Notes: generated by a model not told the origin, from the sequence alone. Counted from the stretch's first letter, positions 10,864 through 22,247 are shown. The stretch: DNA of 64,000 nt from Anniella stebbinsi (GCA_029215795.1 JARDYH010000007.1:83665763-83729762), one strand, 5' to 3'. Made by a program: numbers and translations.

Positions 10864-11689
10864 TAGCCACTTGCCAAAATACAGGAAAAGCACCACCAAA
10901 TGAGAAGATGCCAATTTGCATACGCAAATTTGTATGTAGAAGTGCAATTTTAGAAATAACAGCTATAATTTAAACAGAAATGCAACGTATCTCATCATAT
11001 TGGAGATGGCTGACTAGGTGACCTGTGTGCTGCTTCTGCTGTCCAGAGTCTTAAGTGTGGATGGGCAAACAAGGCCTTTCTCCTTCAAGGTGGATTGGAC
11101 ACCTCTTCTAATTGAGGACACCTTCAAATAAAGGACAGCCAGCTCCTCAAAATAGGGCACTGTCCTCTGTAAAGTAGGTGGGGGAGGCTGAAATATGGTC
11201 GGAAGGCGTCCTCTCGGCCTATCTGTGGATGTTAACGCATTCCCAGAACCACCTGTGAGACAATTCACAGGATACATGAAGGAGGCCAAGGAATTTATCT
11301 TGGTCTGTTGAACCAGTCTTGTAGCTCCTTCAGTCAGTATCCTCGAAGTTGGGTTTCGATTAGGTGAAAATGGGTGCCAGCTCTCAAGATTTTGGCTTGT
11401 CTATACACATTCACTGATTCTCAAGGGGAAACTTAACATCATCTAGGAAGCTTTCATTCTGAATTCCATAAAATTCCAAGTGCAATTATTAACATTGATA
11501 CGAATTCAGGAGGTCAAGACATGGGATAAATACATATTGTTTCCCTCATCCTACCTCATCTTCAGCGGCAATGATTGTAAAAGCTATTTTTCGTTCACAG
11601 CTCATTTTGGATTTATTTCCTACATAATTCAATTATTGGATACATTATTTAGATTTGGTTTTCTTCCCAATGCTTGTTCCTACCAGGGT
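10864..11689. other. no recognised feature
   Basis: No supported gene. Composition is A/T-rich toward the right. Confidence 0.4.
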
Positions 11690-11935
11690 CAGCCCAGAAG
11701 CAAAGGACAAAATGGCGCTCCCTCCCATTCCATGTACGAAAGTCGGGTGAATTGGCAGCTTAATTTTTTCTTCAACACTAGTGATGGGACAACCTCCATC
11801 GCCACACTTGAAGGCAACAGGCTAGCTTAGGGGGCACAGGGCAGACACTCTCCTCCAAAACCTTGCTGCTGCCTCTCAAAATTTGCCACCTGAGGCAACT
11901 ACATCACCCTGTCCCATGTTAGGGCTAGCCTTAGT
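11690..11935. repeat. possible dispersed repeat fragment
   Basis: The right end (TTTGCCACCTGAGGCAACTA, later GTTAGGGCTAGCC) resembles 34447-34500. It looks like one terminus of a dispersed DNA element, but the other terminus is unclear. Confidence 0.3.
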
Positions 11936-12409
11936 TCCTACTGTAAAAGACTCAAGCATGTGTGAGCTTATCATGCTTCATTGGCCTGGTAAACCTGTCC
12001 CTCTCTGGGCTGTACCAAGTCAGATGCGGCAGATGTTATTATGTGAGCCCCCGCTTACAATCTGAAATGGTATAACCCAGGCTAGCTGTACCATTTGGTA
12101 GAGTGAGGAGGCTGCCTCTGGAAACAGGAATTTGGGAATGAGGTGTAGCTTCAAGCAGTGGGGCGGTGAATATGCTCCGGCTTTCAGTCAGAACCAGTCA
12201 GAGCTCTAAAGGAGCTTTCCTTTGTAGTCTCCACTGGCTACAAAGTGTTTGGGGACAGAAATGTGTGTGCTACAAGGCCTGCCCTACATCCCCTAAGCTA
12301 CCCCACTATCCTCAGCTACAATGGAATAGGGAGGAGAGTGCCATCTTGTTCTTTACCCTGGCATCAAATTATCGTGAGCCAACCCAAAACTTCCTGACAG
12401 TAAGATCTG
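11936..12409. other. no recognised feature
   Basis: No supported gene or repeat boundary. Confidence 0.4.
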
Positions 12410-12563
12410 TACAACAGCAGAACAGTCTACCAACAGAGGTTGTGGGTTCTCGGCAGCCACAACCTCTGTTGGTAGGTTTAATTGGTTTCCCTGCACGTTG
12501 CAGAGGGTTGGACTAGATTATCTTTTTGGTTCCTTCCAACCCCATAATTATATGATTCTATAA
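12410..12563 (+). mobile_element. CR1 3' end with snapback inversion
   Basis: The right part has GAGGGTTGGACTAGATTATC and CCTTCCAACCCCATAATTAT, then ATGATTCTATAAAG, the CR1 3' tail. Upstream, a 19-bp segment (12427-12445) is repeated as a perfect reverse complement (12457-12475), so the copy is locally rearranged. Confidence 0.75.
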
Positions 12564-12587
12564 AGCCTGGATACTGCCCAGACACAG

Positions 12588-12611
12588 GTGTGTGTGTGCG
12601 TGTGTGTGTGT
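12588..12611. repeat. (GT)n microsatellite
   Basis: Short GT run interrupted by one GC. Confidence 0.85.
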
Positions 12612-14169
12612 ACACCGGGCTTCAAGGAGGGGAATTACAAAACAGAAATGAAAAGAGCATAATTAAAAATGCTGTTTTTATGCTTTATCAAGCCATAATA
12701 TAAAACAGCATAAACACTGATAACGTATAAGGCGAGCGTTTGCAAAATATATTCCTACTGCATACATGATGTTTTTCACTGTAGGGAGGTCAACTTGGCC
12801 AATCTTGACCAATTGAAATAGTATTTGACTCAATTGTAAGAAAATTGCTTCCTTGACCTGTCCCATTTCTCTTAGATTTAATGCCATTTTATAAGCTTGT
12901 CGCGGTCACAGTTAGCTTTACATTCTGTCCCCGTCACTGCAATTTGTGTGACGAAAAAGGCATTTTGGGCTGTGGCTAGAGCTGCACTTGACCTCACATT
13001 CTGAACTCTAACCAGTTCGCTGCTGCATGTCGCAGCGCCTGGATTATACATCTCCCATTTAATTCTGTCCTGAGCTGTGATTCGGACCCAGGACTCCCTG
13101 GCCCAAGGCCAAGAGTCCGCTGCCTCCACTGCACTGGTTCTCTGAGCTTGGTACGTGTGCTATGGTGTGCCAACCCCGCTCGCCACCCCACCAAAAGCCA
13201 ACCCGTACTGACGAAACCCTCAACACCTTTCTGTCTGTACATGTTATGACCGTGCTGCCTGTCGCCCCTGGGGGACATCTCTCCCATCAAGAGAGGCCGC
13301 ACAGGACCCCTTACCTCTTCTCTTCGATGTGTGGGGAGAGATTGAGGGAGGCCCAGAAAACACCCACAGCTCTCCTTGTCCCAGTCCCCGAGTTGCCCAG
13401 GCATGCCTAGCAGCTGGGTCGTATCTGCTTCCCCATCTCCAGGCATCTGGATTTGGGGAGATTTCTATCTCTTCGCTATTTGTCTGAGCACAAATGATAC
13501 ACTTCATGTGGTGTGGTAAGCAGGACATGGCTGCCGCAGAGAAAGGGAAGGTAAAGCAAATGGCTGGTCACTTCGGGCAGGGAGGAGAGCCGCGTTGGTG
13601 GTGGTGGTGGTGTTCCCCTCCGTACTTTCGCAAGACTTAAATAGCTTGTCCGCATGGAAAACAAACAAACAAACCGTGGCGCGGAAGGGATCAATCAGAA
13701 TAATTATCCTCCAAGAACCTGCTTGCTCAGCCGCTTGCCTTCATTTCCTTGACGTTGTATTCTTAGCCGGCATTTCACAATGATTGCAGGGCGAGATCCT
13801 TGGGCATCACCTCTCTACAACAAAAATGTTGCCGTTTGAAGTGCTCTCATTTAGGGTGCCAGCCAGCTAGCCATGCCCTCCTCTAGGGTATGACATTCCA
13901 TTCCTCCTCCCCATCCGTCTCCCATTCTTCCACCAACAGAAACTCAACGTTTTGTTGCCATTAAGCTTAGACAGGTCTTGTCGGGCTATGTATGTTTGGC
14001 GTGGTGGTGATGAGATCTTATTTTTCTTCCCTCCTCCCCCTCCCCAGTTCTTTTGTACATGTCGACCTCTTTAGGGATGTCCCTGAACATGCTGATACTT
14101 CCCTGTTGCGTGTAGGGGGTGTTGTTTTCACTACGTAAGGATTGACATTCACCCCCTAACATCGCTATA
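12612..14169. other. no gene; small (GGT)n run
   Basis: About 1.5 kb without a recognisable exon. A (GGT)n run is at about 13596-13613. Chance frames on both strands are not conserved domains. Confidence 0.4.
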
Positions 14170-14625
14170 TATTTATTTATTTACAATAATTATATACCGC
14201 TCCATATCTAAAATAGATTCCGGAGCAGTGAAAATAGGAATAAAACAGTAAAAAGATTAAAAGGTTAAAACAGCATAAATTTTATAACAGAATGCCAATA
14301 AAAAACGGTGGGTGGTCAGTTGAGGAATGCTTCCTGGAAAAGAGTTGCTTTCAGGAGGCGCTGGAAGCAGCACAGTGTTGGCACCTGCCTGACCTCCAGA
14401 GGAAGGGAGTTACAAAGAAAAGGGGCCACCACACTAAAGGCTCTTCTCCTGGTGGATTCCAGTTGCGCCATAGTTCCATGTGGAACCACCAGGAGCATGC
14501 CCTTTAATGGCCTCAATGACTGGGCAGATTGGTAAGGGTGAAGGTGCTCTCTCAGGTATCCTGGTCTCAAGTTGCTTAGGGCTTTGTCCACTAGTAGCAA
14601 AACCTTAAAAGTGGCCCGTATAACT
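14170..14625 (-). mobile_element. L2-like LINE, C-terminal ORF2 remnant and tail
   Basis: The minus strand (14316-14600) translates to a degraded C-terminal end of an L2-type ORF2, with RRRAFSVVAPFLCNSLPLEV the clearest block. It is followed by an A/T-rich 3' tail with a TAAATA repeat at 14170-14182. 5'-truncated. Confidence 0.7.
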
Positions 14626-14939
14626 GTAACATTCTATCACTCTCTAGAGTGTCCGAGAAACAGAACTCTGGATGAAGCTGTTTTTTGTTGTTGTTTTTTA
14701 TTTAAAGGTGGGGGGAGGGATAGGAACCACAAAGTGATTTGCAGTTCATGGAAATAAATCAGGATCAAAGCACCGATCAAAGCACCAATCAAAGGCAAGT
14801 GGGTGTGACCTCGGGAAGGGGGCATACCTATCCTGGGAAGTTTTGCGGGTCAGACGGGGAAACCTGAACGGACAGATTTGGCCCACGGGCCGGAGGTTCC
14901 ACATCTCTGGGCTACGAACATAGGAGCAGGCCTGACTCT
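14626..14939. other. no recognised feature
   Basis: No supported gene. Confidence 0.4.
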
Positions 14940-15212
14940 GAGAACAGAATAAAATCTCTGCTGAATCACACCAAAACTCCATCCAGTCCAGCATCTTGTT
15001 TCACACAATGGCCGGCCAGATGCCTTCATTAAGCCCCCAAGCAGTTCACGAAGGCAAGAACCATCCCATATCATTTGTCTCCTCTTCTAGTGCTCACAGG
15101 TACCTTTTCTCTCAATTTGGAGGTTCCACATAACCACTACAGCTAAAAGCTTTTAATAGACCTTACCCTTCTCCATGAATTTACCTAATCCCCTTTTAAA
15201 GCCATTGATGAG
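14940..15212 (-). mobile_element. CR1 LINE 3' fragment
   Basis: Plus-strand landmarks in order: TCCATCCAGTCCAGCATCTT, CACAATGGCCGGCCAGATGC and TCCCCTTTTAAAGCCATTGA. These match the reverse complement of the CR1 3' region seen at 8470-8720. Diverged. Confidence 0.75.
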
Positions 15213-15784
15213 CCAAAACAGATATTACGCTGAATGCATTTAACCTGTCTGGGTTTTTTCTTTTTACAATAGCAGCAGGAGCGTAGACTTCTCAGTTTGG
15301 GAGTGGGGAGGGGGCTAAACTTCGAAAGGGGGGGCTAGGCTTATTTGTTTCCATTTATGTATATATTTCTATTTCTGGAAATCATCCTTCATCAACAATG
15401 GATCCTAGAGTGTTTAAAGCTATGTATTAAAATAACAAGTATTCAACAAAAATATTACATTTTAATTATAATATTATGATAGTTTAACACATTACCCCTC
15501 CATGCATAGTCCTATACAATATACCAGTGTTCTTCAGACTTTTTTCCCCCATGACCCAATGCAACAATATCACATACCCTCAAGACCTATTCTTGTGCTT
15601 AGTCTGAAAATGTCTGACGTGTAATATGCTTTTGACTCATTAGTCAAGATGCACTGTATTCATTTAAGGTGATTCGTTATAATTAAGTTCCAGTGAGCTC
15701 TTTGGAAATTGCTCCTAAGTAAACATGCATAAGTTTAAGTAGCTAAAAGTGTTTAATAGTAGCTGGATCATGTCATTATGTGTC

Positions 15785-15785
<1 letters not shown>
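15213..15785. other. no gene; dispersed repeat piece
   Basis: About 15665-15730 resembles the short dispersed sequence with GTAAACATGCATAAG. No coding feature is seen. Confidence 0.4.
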
Positions 15786-15821
<36 letters not shown>

Positions 15822-15885
15822 TTGTATAGCCCCACTATCCACATGGTGCTGTACATAGTAAAACAATAAATTGTATATATTGTGT
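15786..15885 (-). mobile_element. LINE 3' end with (ATT)n tail
   Basis: A (TTA)n run at about 15786-15821 adjoins TTTGTATAGCCCCACTATCC and ATGGTGCTGTACA, the reverse complement of a common L2-group 3' terminus. Confidence 0.6.
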
Positions 15886-15890
15886 TGTTC

Positions 15891-16614
15891 AGACATATTT
15901 AAAAGGCAAACCATCGCCGCCGCCCCCCCCCTGTAATTCCTAAATGGGCAACCTTTGGTCCTAAAAGATCTGAGGGGGTGGGAGGAACTGAATCTGGGGG
16001 GAGGCTGAATCTGAAACTAAAGGAGAGGTGGCTTTTGTCTTGCAAAGAGATCTGCTGGGCAGTTGAGGAGGAAGCAAGGTTTGCTTGGAGGTAATTTAGA
16101 CTGACCCCCAAACACATAACAATACAAACAACTGGAGACTGACTGAGGAATCTGTCAGCCAAACTGTGAGCTTAGTGATGTTATCTGGTTGGGCATTGCC
16201 CCCTCTGGGAAATCCTGGTGGGGGCTTGAGCCCTGGATAGCAGTCGGGGGGGGGGGGGGAAGGAAGCAGGATTGGGACCCTGATGGATGGGGCAGGGACT
16301 AGCCCTTTCTGCCTGAGCTGCAGCCTCACTGAAACTTGCCTGCAAAGCGCCTGTTGGCCCCGGGAGGGAAGCACCACAATATTGATTCTACTCTCCTCCT
16401 CCCCCTTTATGGTGTTCCAGTTAAAGAACTGCATTTAACATTATATTCATCCATTTAACATCACATCTATTTTGGCCCTACTGGCTACCAGCTGATCTGG
16501 GAGCAGAGCTTCAAACATAATCCCCTTCATTGACTCTCCACCTGGGCCTCTAAGCATGTGCAGAGTGTTTTTGCCCTACTTCTGGGTAACCCCTCCTATA
16601 CATCAGAGATTAGA
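15891..16614. other. no gene; poly-C and poly-G runs
   Basis: A C-run at about 15924 and a G-run at about 16246-16259 are present. No exon is recognised. Confidence 0.4.
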
Positions 16615-16933
16615 TAGGTGACCATATGAAAAGAAGGACAGGGCTCCTGTATCTTTAACAGATGCATAGAAAAGGGGATTTCAGCAGGCGTCATTTGTAT
16701 GCATGCAACACCTGGTGAAATTCCCTCTTCATCACAACAGTTAAAGGTGCAGGAGCCCTGCCCTCTTTTGTATCTGGTTGCTCTAGTATAGCTCCTTCAA
16801 CTATAACCGTTGTGATGAAGAGGGAATTTCACCAGGTTCTGCATACATACAAATGACACCTGCTGAAATTCCCTTTTCAATACAACTCTTAAAGACACAG
16901 GAGCCCTATCCTCCTTTTTGTATGGTCACCCTA
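16615..16933. mobile_element. palindromic hAT-type MITE, copy A
   Basis: Ends TAGGTGACCATATGAAAAG and TTGTATGGTCACCCTA. Two ~150-bp arms are inverse copies of each other (TTTCAGCAGGCGTCATTTGT against ACAAATGACACCTGCTGAAA). A third terminus-like block in the centre (TTTTGTATCTGGTTGCTCTAG) suggests fusion of two shorter elements. No clean target duplication is seen here; copies C, D and E have them. Confidence 0.85.
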
Positions 16934-16989
16934 ACATAAGAGTTTCCACCTTAAAGACTTAAACTGCCACCTGTCTTTTTAAAGAAACT

Positions 16990-17247
16990 GGGCCTGTTCA
17001 GCCGACACTTCAGAGACTATGGTTAGTAAAACTGTGGTTCTCTGCGGTTAGCATTAACCACAAGCCGTGCTGTCGCACACAACACTTTAAGCCACGGTTA
17101 GAGCCACTACCCCTGCTACAGACAGTCTGACTGGGGTTAGAAAGTGACCAGGGCTTAGCAAAACACATTGCACAAAATACCTTAAACCCTGCTGCTTAAC
17201 CAAAAGCCTTAACGAGCAGGGTTTAAAGTGTCTTCTGAACAAGGCCC
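16990..17247. mobile_element. MITE with GGGCCTGTTCAG ends
   Basis: Left GGGCCTGTTCAGCCGACACTT and right AAGTGTCTTCTGAACAAGGCC are inverse. The interior has repeated GGTTAG/CTAACC motifs, as in the related element at 46815-47003. Non-coding. Confidence 0.65.
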
Positions 17248-17744
17248 ATTCAGAGCTAGGGTTCAAGAGAGGACCCCCCACCCCCCGTCTGAGCCTTCAA
17301 CAGGATGCGTATTTTCACATTTCCTCCTTGCTTCCTTCGGTTTTCCTTTTCATTTCCAAAAATGCTTCAATCCCAAGAGAGCCAAATTGTGGGTTGCACG
17401 ACACACGTACAAGCAAGCGAACAAACACGCACACGCACGCCTACAGCCAGCACAACTATCAAAAGCCCTGCTCCTATTGATTGTATTATTGATTTATTTC
17501 ATTTCTGGGCTCGCTTCCTTCCAGGGCGGAGGTGCATGGGCAGACCCCGTTCCCAGCAGATGTCACTGTTGTCACCCTGGCCTGTGGGTCACGTTGATCC
17601 CTAAACAGCTCACACAGAGGCGGTTTGATGTTGTTCTGCAGTCCTGCCTCGCTCGCCTCTCCTTCAGTAATGACAACCTGCCCAGCTCCAGCACCTTTCA
17701 TCTTTGGATCTCAAAGCATGCTACAAGCACTCATTAAGTCTCGT
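17248..17744. other. no recognised feature
   Basis: The frames here (for example 17228-17737) show no known domain and are best treated as chance. Confidence 0.4.
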
Positions 17745-17895
17745 TACGCCCCATGTGTGGTAGGCCTTACGTGTTATTAATTGCATTGTATGCAGAGGGA
17801 AACTGAGGCACAAAGCGGTCAAACAACTTGCCTCCAGTCGCAGAGGAAGTCTGCAACAGAGCCATTAATAGAACCTACGACTGTTGGCTCACTGT
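17745..17895 (-). repeat. MIR-like SINE remnant
   Basis: Plus-strand GAGGGAAACTGAGGCACAAA, CAAACAACTTGCCTCCAGTC and AGAGGAAGTCTGCAACAGAG match, in order, the reverse complement of a MIR core. Confidence 0.7.
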
Positions 17896-18217
17896 CTCCT
17901 TTTTTTTAGCTTTTACCATTCCAATAAATACCAGCATGATGCGCATCATCATCTCGTATCTTTGGGAATGTATCATGGTTTGCCTATGATCAGGGGAAAG
18001 AGGGACGGGTCAAGAGAAGTGGGAACCTCAGAGGGCTGCATTGGAGACCACAGGCAGGTGGGATTTGGCCCATGGGCCCGAAGTTCCACTCCCCTGCTTT
18101 TAAAGACACTCAAGAATACAGTCAATTTAATGGGAACAGATTCCCTGATATCTACTCCTTTTCTGATTCATCATCTGCCATTATGAAAAGTCTACAATGC
18201 CAACTTGCAAATGTTTA
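17896..18217. other. no recognised feature
   Basis: No supported gene. Confidence 0.4.
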
Positions 18218-18325
18218 AGATTTATTTATTTCCAGAATGCATATGCCATCCTTCATTGCAATTAGCTTCAAGGCAGCTTACAACGATCATAAAAATGAAA
18301 TAAAAAGCAATTTATTAAAACAGAA
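18218..18325 (-). mobile_element. LINE 3' tail fragment
   Basis: ATTTATTTATTTCCAGAATG and CAAGGCAGCTTACAA resemble the reverse complement of an L2-group 3' end (TTGTAAGCTGCCTTG). Degraded. Confidence 0.5.
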
Positions 18326-18924
18326 TACAAATATCAAGCAGGGGTAAACCACAAAATAGGGAGCCGGCAGAATAAAACACCTCAAAACAGGGGCATTGTC
18401 AGCCATGAGCCCATTGGGCCCGAGCCCCAAATCTATTTTCCAGGGCCCCAGACCTATTCCACAGAGCTCTAAGAGTCCATTGGTGCCTATAGAAGGATTC
18501 TTCCTCTGTTTAACCGCCACACAAGTAGAAAGTTTCAAGGGGGAGGGAAGGTTTAACTCTCCCCTTCCTAAATGCTGCAACACTCCTCCATATTCCCCTG
18601 CATGGCGATACAGCTGAGGGAGAAACAGTCATTGGTTTGGGATGATCTGGGTCAGGGGACATATTAATTGAAGAACTTAATTTGAGGTGGATGAGACATT
18701 AATTGGCTGGTTTAGCCGCCTGAGAAATTTAAACAATGCCTAGTAATGATTTCTAAATTTTCATAAATAGCATATGCAGATTTTATGCAGATTTGTGTCA
18801 TGTGGACCTGTGCCACAAATCATTTCAGTACCTAGCAACACCTCTGCCTCAAAACCATTAAAAGCTTGGGAGACCCTGGCAAATTTCACCTGGAGCCTGA
18901 AAGATAACAAAGATGAACAAGCCT
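18326..18924. other. no recognised feature
   Basis: No supported gene. Confidence 0.4.
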
Positions 18925-19030
18925 GTATTTTGTGGTTTTAATTTTGGTGAACCACCTGGAAAGCTTCAGCTATTGGGCAGTATAGAAATGTAATAGACAG
19001 ACACACAGACAGACAGACAGACAGACAGAT
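18925..19030 (+). mobile_element. L2-like 3' end with (ACAG)n
   Basis: GTGAACCACCTGGAAAGCTT, GGGCAGTATAGAAATGTAAT and then an ACAG tetranucleotide run replace the usual TAAA tail of this LINE 3' end. Confidence 0.7.
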
Positions 19031-19381
19031 GTCCAGGGAGAGTGTCATCACAGAAAAGCCCCCCCTCCATATTAGCTCTTTTAAACTGTTTTTTTCTTTG
19101 CTTTTATTGTAGTTCTCTATTGTAGTTCTCTATAACTGGGATTCTCTGGGAAACAGTTTAAACAAATTTTAAAAGGTGCATCAAACATAAAATTGCACAA
19201 AGCAATCACATATAAAAATTACAGCACAGTACTAAAACCCTGAAGACAAATCAATTAAAAACCACAATGCAGGCAGTTAAGATACATCAAAGGGCAAAAC
19301 ATACAAATCATCATAACAGCAGGGGCTCAAATAGTTAATCTGCAGTGGCCCCACACCTTTGGAACAAGCTCCCTTCGGAGG

Positions 19382-19697
19382 TCCGCCATATGAAAAGGAG
19401 GACAGGGCTCTTGTAACTTTAACAGTTGTAGAGAAAAGGGAATTTCAGCCAGTGTCATTTGTATGCAATTAGTTCCTGGTGAAATTCCCTCTTCACCACA
19501 ACAGTTAAAGTTGCAGGGGCCCAGCCTTCTTTTGTATATGGTCATTCTAGTATAGTGCCTGCACCTTTAACTGTTGTGATGAAGAGGGAATTTCACCAGG
19601 AACTAATTGCATACAAATGACACTGGCTGAAATTCCCTTTTCTCTACAACTGTTAAGGCTACATGAGCCCTGTCCTCCTTTTCATGTGGTCAGCCTA
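19382..19697. mobile_element. palindromic hAT-type MITE, copy B
   Basis: Same two-armed structure as copy A (arms share GTCATTTGTATGCAATTAGT and its inverse), with a central TATGGTCATTCTAGTATAGT block. The left terminus reads CCGCCATATGAAAAGG, so the outer TAGGGTGA has been altered or lost. The left flank resembles L2 coding sequence (TTTGGAACAAGCTCCC). Confidence 0.85.
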
Positions 19698-20064
19698 GGG
19701 CTGAAAGTGAATGCATTCTCTGTCCCATAGTTCCACAAGACATTTCAGGGATGGGCCAGGGCTCAATTTGCAGAAGCACTTGAAAGAGAGATTTCTGAAA
19801 GTAACCAGCACCCAAAAATAGAAGCAGAAATTTAGAATGGGTTCTTTGGGGATAGCTGGGCTGCAAGCCAGGTAGTTCTCTTGGCTCCCCTTTCTGCTCT
19901 AATACTGCCTTTGTGTGGCTCTTGAACCCTGCTATGTTTCCCACTTGTTCTATGACAGATAAACCAATGCCGGCCTCTTCCATTGCTCATCCACAGAACA
20001 GCATTGCCCTGTGTTATCCAGTACCAGCAGACTGTACCACTTCAGACTGCAAGTGGAAGATACC
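19698..20064. other. no recognised feature
   Basis: No supported gene. Confidence 0.4.
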
Positions 20065-20072
20065 ATTTTTAT

Positions 20073-21633
20073 TAGGGGTGTGCACGGACCCCCCGGATCG
20101 GATCGGGACCCGGATCGGGACCTCCAATTTTGTCCCGGACCGGTTCGGACAAAATCGGAGGCCCCCCGGACCGGATCGAGTCCGATCCCGACCCAAAAAT
20201 CGTAAATTTTTGGATCGGCCGCCATTTTTTTCCCCATAGACTTGCATTGCAATGCAAGTCTATGAGGAAAAAATGGCGGCGGGTGGGTGAGGGGGGGCCT
20301 AACTCCCTCCCCCCCGGGGCCGTCCGCTGTGGACGGCCCCGGCAGGTAAGCCCCCTCCCCCGCGCTCCCTACCCCCCCTGGGGCCGCCCGCTTCCATCCG
20401 CTGGCGCCCGCGGGCGCCAGCGGATAGAAGCGGACGGCTCCGGGGGGGGGTAAGCCCCCTTCCCCACCACTGCTTACCTTCTCGGCCCGTCCGCTCCCGT
20501 CCGGTGCCGGCGCCTACTACTCCCAGCGGGCTCCGCGGCCTACTCTCGAGTAGCGCGCCGGGTGATGACATCACCCGGCGCGCCACCCTGGAGCAGGCCG
20601 CGGAGCCTGCTGGGAGTAGTAGGCGCCGGCGCCGGACGGGAGCCGCCGGGCCGGGAAGGTAAGAGCCCCCCTCCCCCCTCCGCGCGCCCCCTCCTCCCCT
20701 CCACGCACCCCCTCCTTACCTTCCCGGCCCGGCGGCTCCCGTCCAGCGCCGGCGCCTACTACTCCCAGCAGGCTCCGCGGCCTGCTCTAGAGTAGCGCGC
20801 CGGGTGATGACATCACCCGGCGCGCCACCCTAGAACAGGCCGTGGAGCCTGCTGGGAGTAGTAGGCGCCGGCGCCGGACGGGAGCCGCCGGGCCGGGAAG
20901 GTAAGAGCCCCCCTCCCCCCTCCGCGCGCCCCCTCCTCCCCTCCACGCACCCCCTCCTTACCTTCCCGGCCCAGCGGCTCCCGTCCGGCGCCGGCGCCTA
21001 CTACTCCCAGCAGGCTCCGCGGCCTGCTCTAGAGTAGCGCGCCGGGTGATGACATCACCCGGCGCGCCACCCTAGAACAGGCCGCGGAGCCTGCTGGGAG
21101 TAATAGGCGCCGGACGGGAGCCGCCGGGCCGGGAAGGTAAGGGCCCCCCTCCCCCCTCCGCGCGCCCCCTCCTCCCCTCCACGCACCCCCTCCTTACCTT
21201 CCCGGCCCGGCGGCTCCCGTCCAGCGCGGCGCCTACTACTCCCAGCAGGCTCCGCAGCCTGCTCTAGAGTAGCGCGCCGGATGATGACATCACCCGGCGC
21301 GCCACCCTAGAGCAGGCCGCGGAGCCCGCTGGTAGTAGCTGCTAGTGCCGGACGGGAGCGGACGGGCCGAGAAGGTAAGCGCCCCCCTCCTCCCCCCCCC
21401 GCTGTCCACTTTCATCGGCGGGCGCCCGCTGGCACCCGCCAATGGAAGTGGCGGTGGGCGCCAGTGGGCGCCCGCCAATCCGCCGATCCGCCGAACCGGT
21501 TCGGAGCCTTTTCAGACCGGTTCGGATTGGATCGGCCGATCCAGCTGCGGGATCGGAAATCGGATAATTTATCCGATTTCCCACTGGACCGGACTCGGAT
21601 CGTGGATCGGGTCCGATCCAGTGCACATCCCTA
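20073..21633. mobile_element. GC-rich non-autonomous hAT transposon
   Basis: The 1561-bp element starts TAGGGGTGTGCACGGACC and ends GGTCCGATCCAGTGCACATCCCTA (longest matching part 18 bp). It is flanked by a perfect 8-bp target duplication, ATTTTTAT (20065-20072 and 21634-21641), diagnostic of the hAT superfamily. Subterminal zones are packed with GGATCGG motifs. The interior is a chain of hairpins: 20219-20279, about 20385-20440, and four tandem palindromic units (20473-21380). No transposase frame exists; chance frames are Arg/Gly/Pro-rich. It must have been mobilised in trans. Confidence 0.92.
20473..21380. repeat. four tandem palindromic units inside the hAT element
   Basis: Units begin with CTTACCTTC at 20473, 20715, 20957 and 21193, giving spacings of 242, 242 and 236. 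Each unit is itself a palindrome running from CTTACCTTCCCGGCC to GGCCGGGAAGGTAAG, with TGATGACATCA at its centre (20563, 20805, 21047, 21282). Units are joined by a C-rich spacer of about 55 bp. Confidence 0.9.
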
Positions 21634-21722
21634 ATTTTTATTAATGCTCCCTTATTTATTTTAAAACCCTGGAAGCTCATCAGGAATAAAGGTTCTTCTA
21701 GCCCTTCCTTCTCCCTGCTGTA

Positions 21723-21724
<2 letters not shown>

Positions 21725-21763
<39 letters not shown>
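21725..21763. repeat. (TG)n microsatellite
   Basis: Uninterrupted TG dinucleotides. Confidence 0.95.
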
Positions 21764-21766
<3 letters not shown>

Positions 21767-21794
21767 AACATGCAGCAGCTTTTTCTCGGTAAAG

Positions 21795-22016
21795 TGTGGG
21801 ACTTTAGCTTAGTGGTAGAACACCAGCTTTGCATGTAGAAAGTCTGAGGTCCAATTCCTGGCATCTCCAGTGTAAAAAAAAAAAAGAAGAAAAGCAGAAG
21901 ACAATCAGGAGCAGCAAGTAATGGGAAAAGACCCTTTTCTGTGTGGGACCCTGGAGATCCACTGCCATGTAGAGTAGAGCATGCTGGGTAAGATAGACAA
22001 GCGGTCTGACCTGGTT
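21795..22016 (+). repeat. tRNA-derived SINE, second family
   Basis: The tRNA-like head has TTAGCTTAGTGGTAGAACA (A box), GCATGTAGAAAG and GAGGTCCAATTCCTGGCATC (B box), then an A-run and a body with ATGGGAAAAGACCC and GACCCTGGAGATCCACTGCC. The family matches 56892-57082 in inverse. Confidence 0.8.
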
Positions 22017-22054
22017 GTGGGATGGACAAAGCTTTCAATTCCTGTTTCTCTCAA

Positions 22055-22247
22055 GCCAGTTCTACACCAAGCAGGATATAGCGCCATGAAAGCGGTATGA
22101 AAGCGGTATATAAAAGGCAGGAGCCACACTGCTGCTTTATAGCAGTATCGAAGTGCACTGACAACTGTTGGGGCCCATAAATCACATATTATATACCGCT
22201 TTCATACTGTTTTCATGGTGCTATATCCTGCTTGGTGTAGATCTGGC
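22055..22247. mobile_element. palindromic MITE, CAAGCAGGATATAG family
   Basis: Ends GCCAGTTCTACACCAAGCAG and CTTGGTGTAGATCTGGC are inverse. The arms continue through GGATATAGCGCCATGAAAGC. The centre has GAAGTGCACTGACAACTG. The best-preserved copy of this family in the window. Confidence 0.8.

Noticed and set aside
17228..17737. 169-codon plus-strand open frame
   Set aside because: Starts inside the end of a MITE and shows no conserved protein features.
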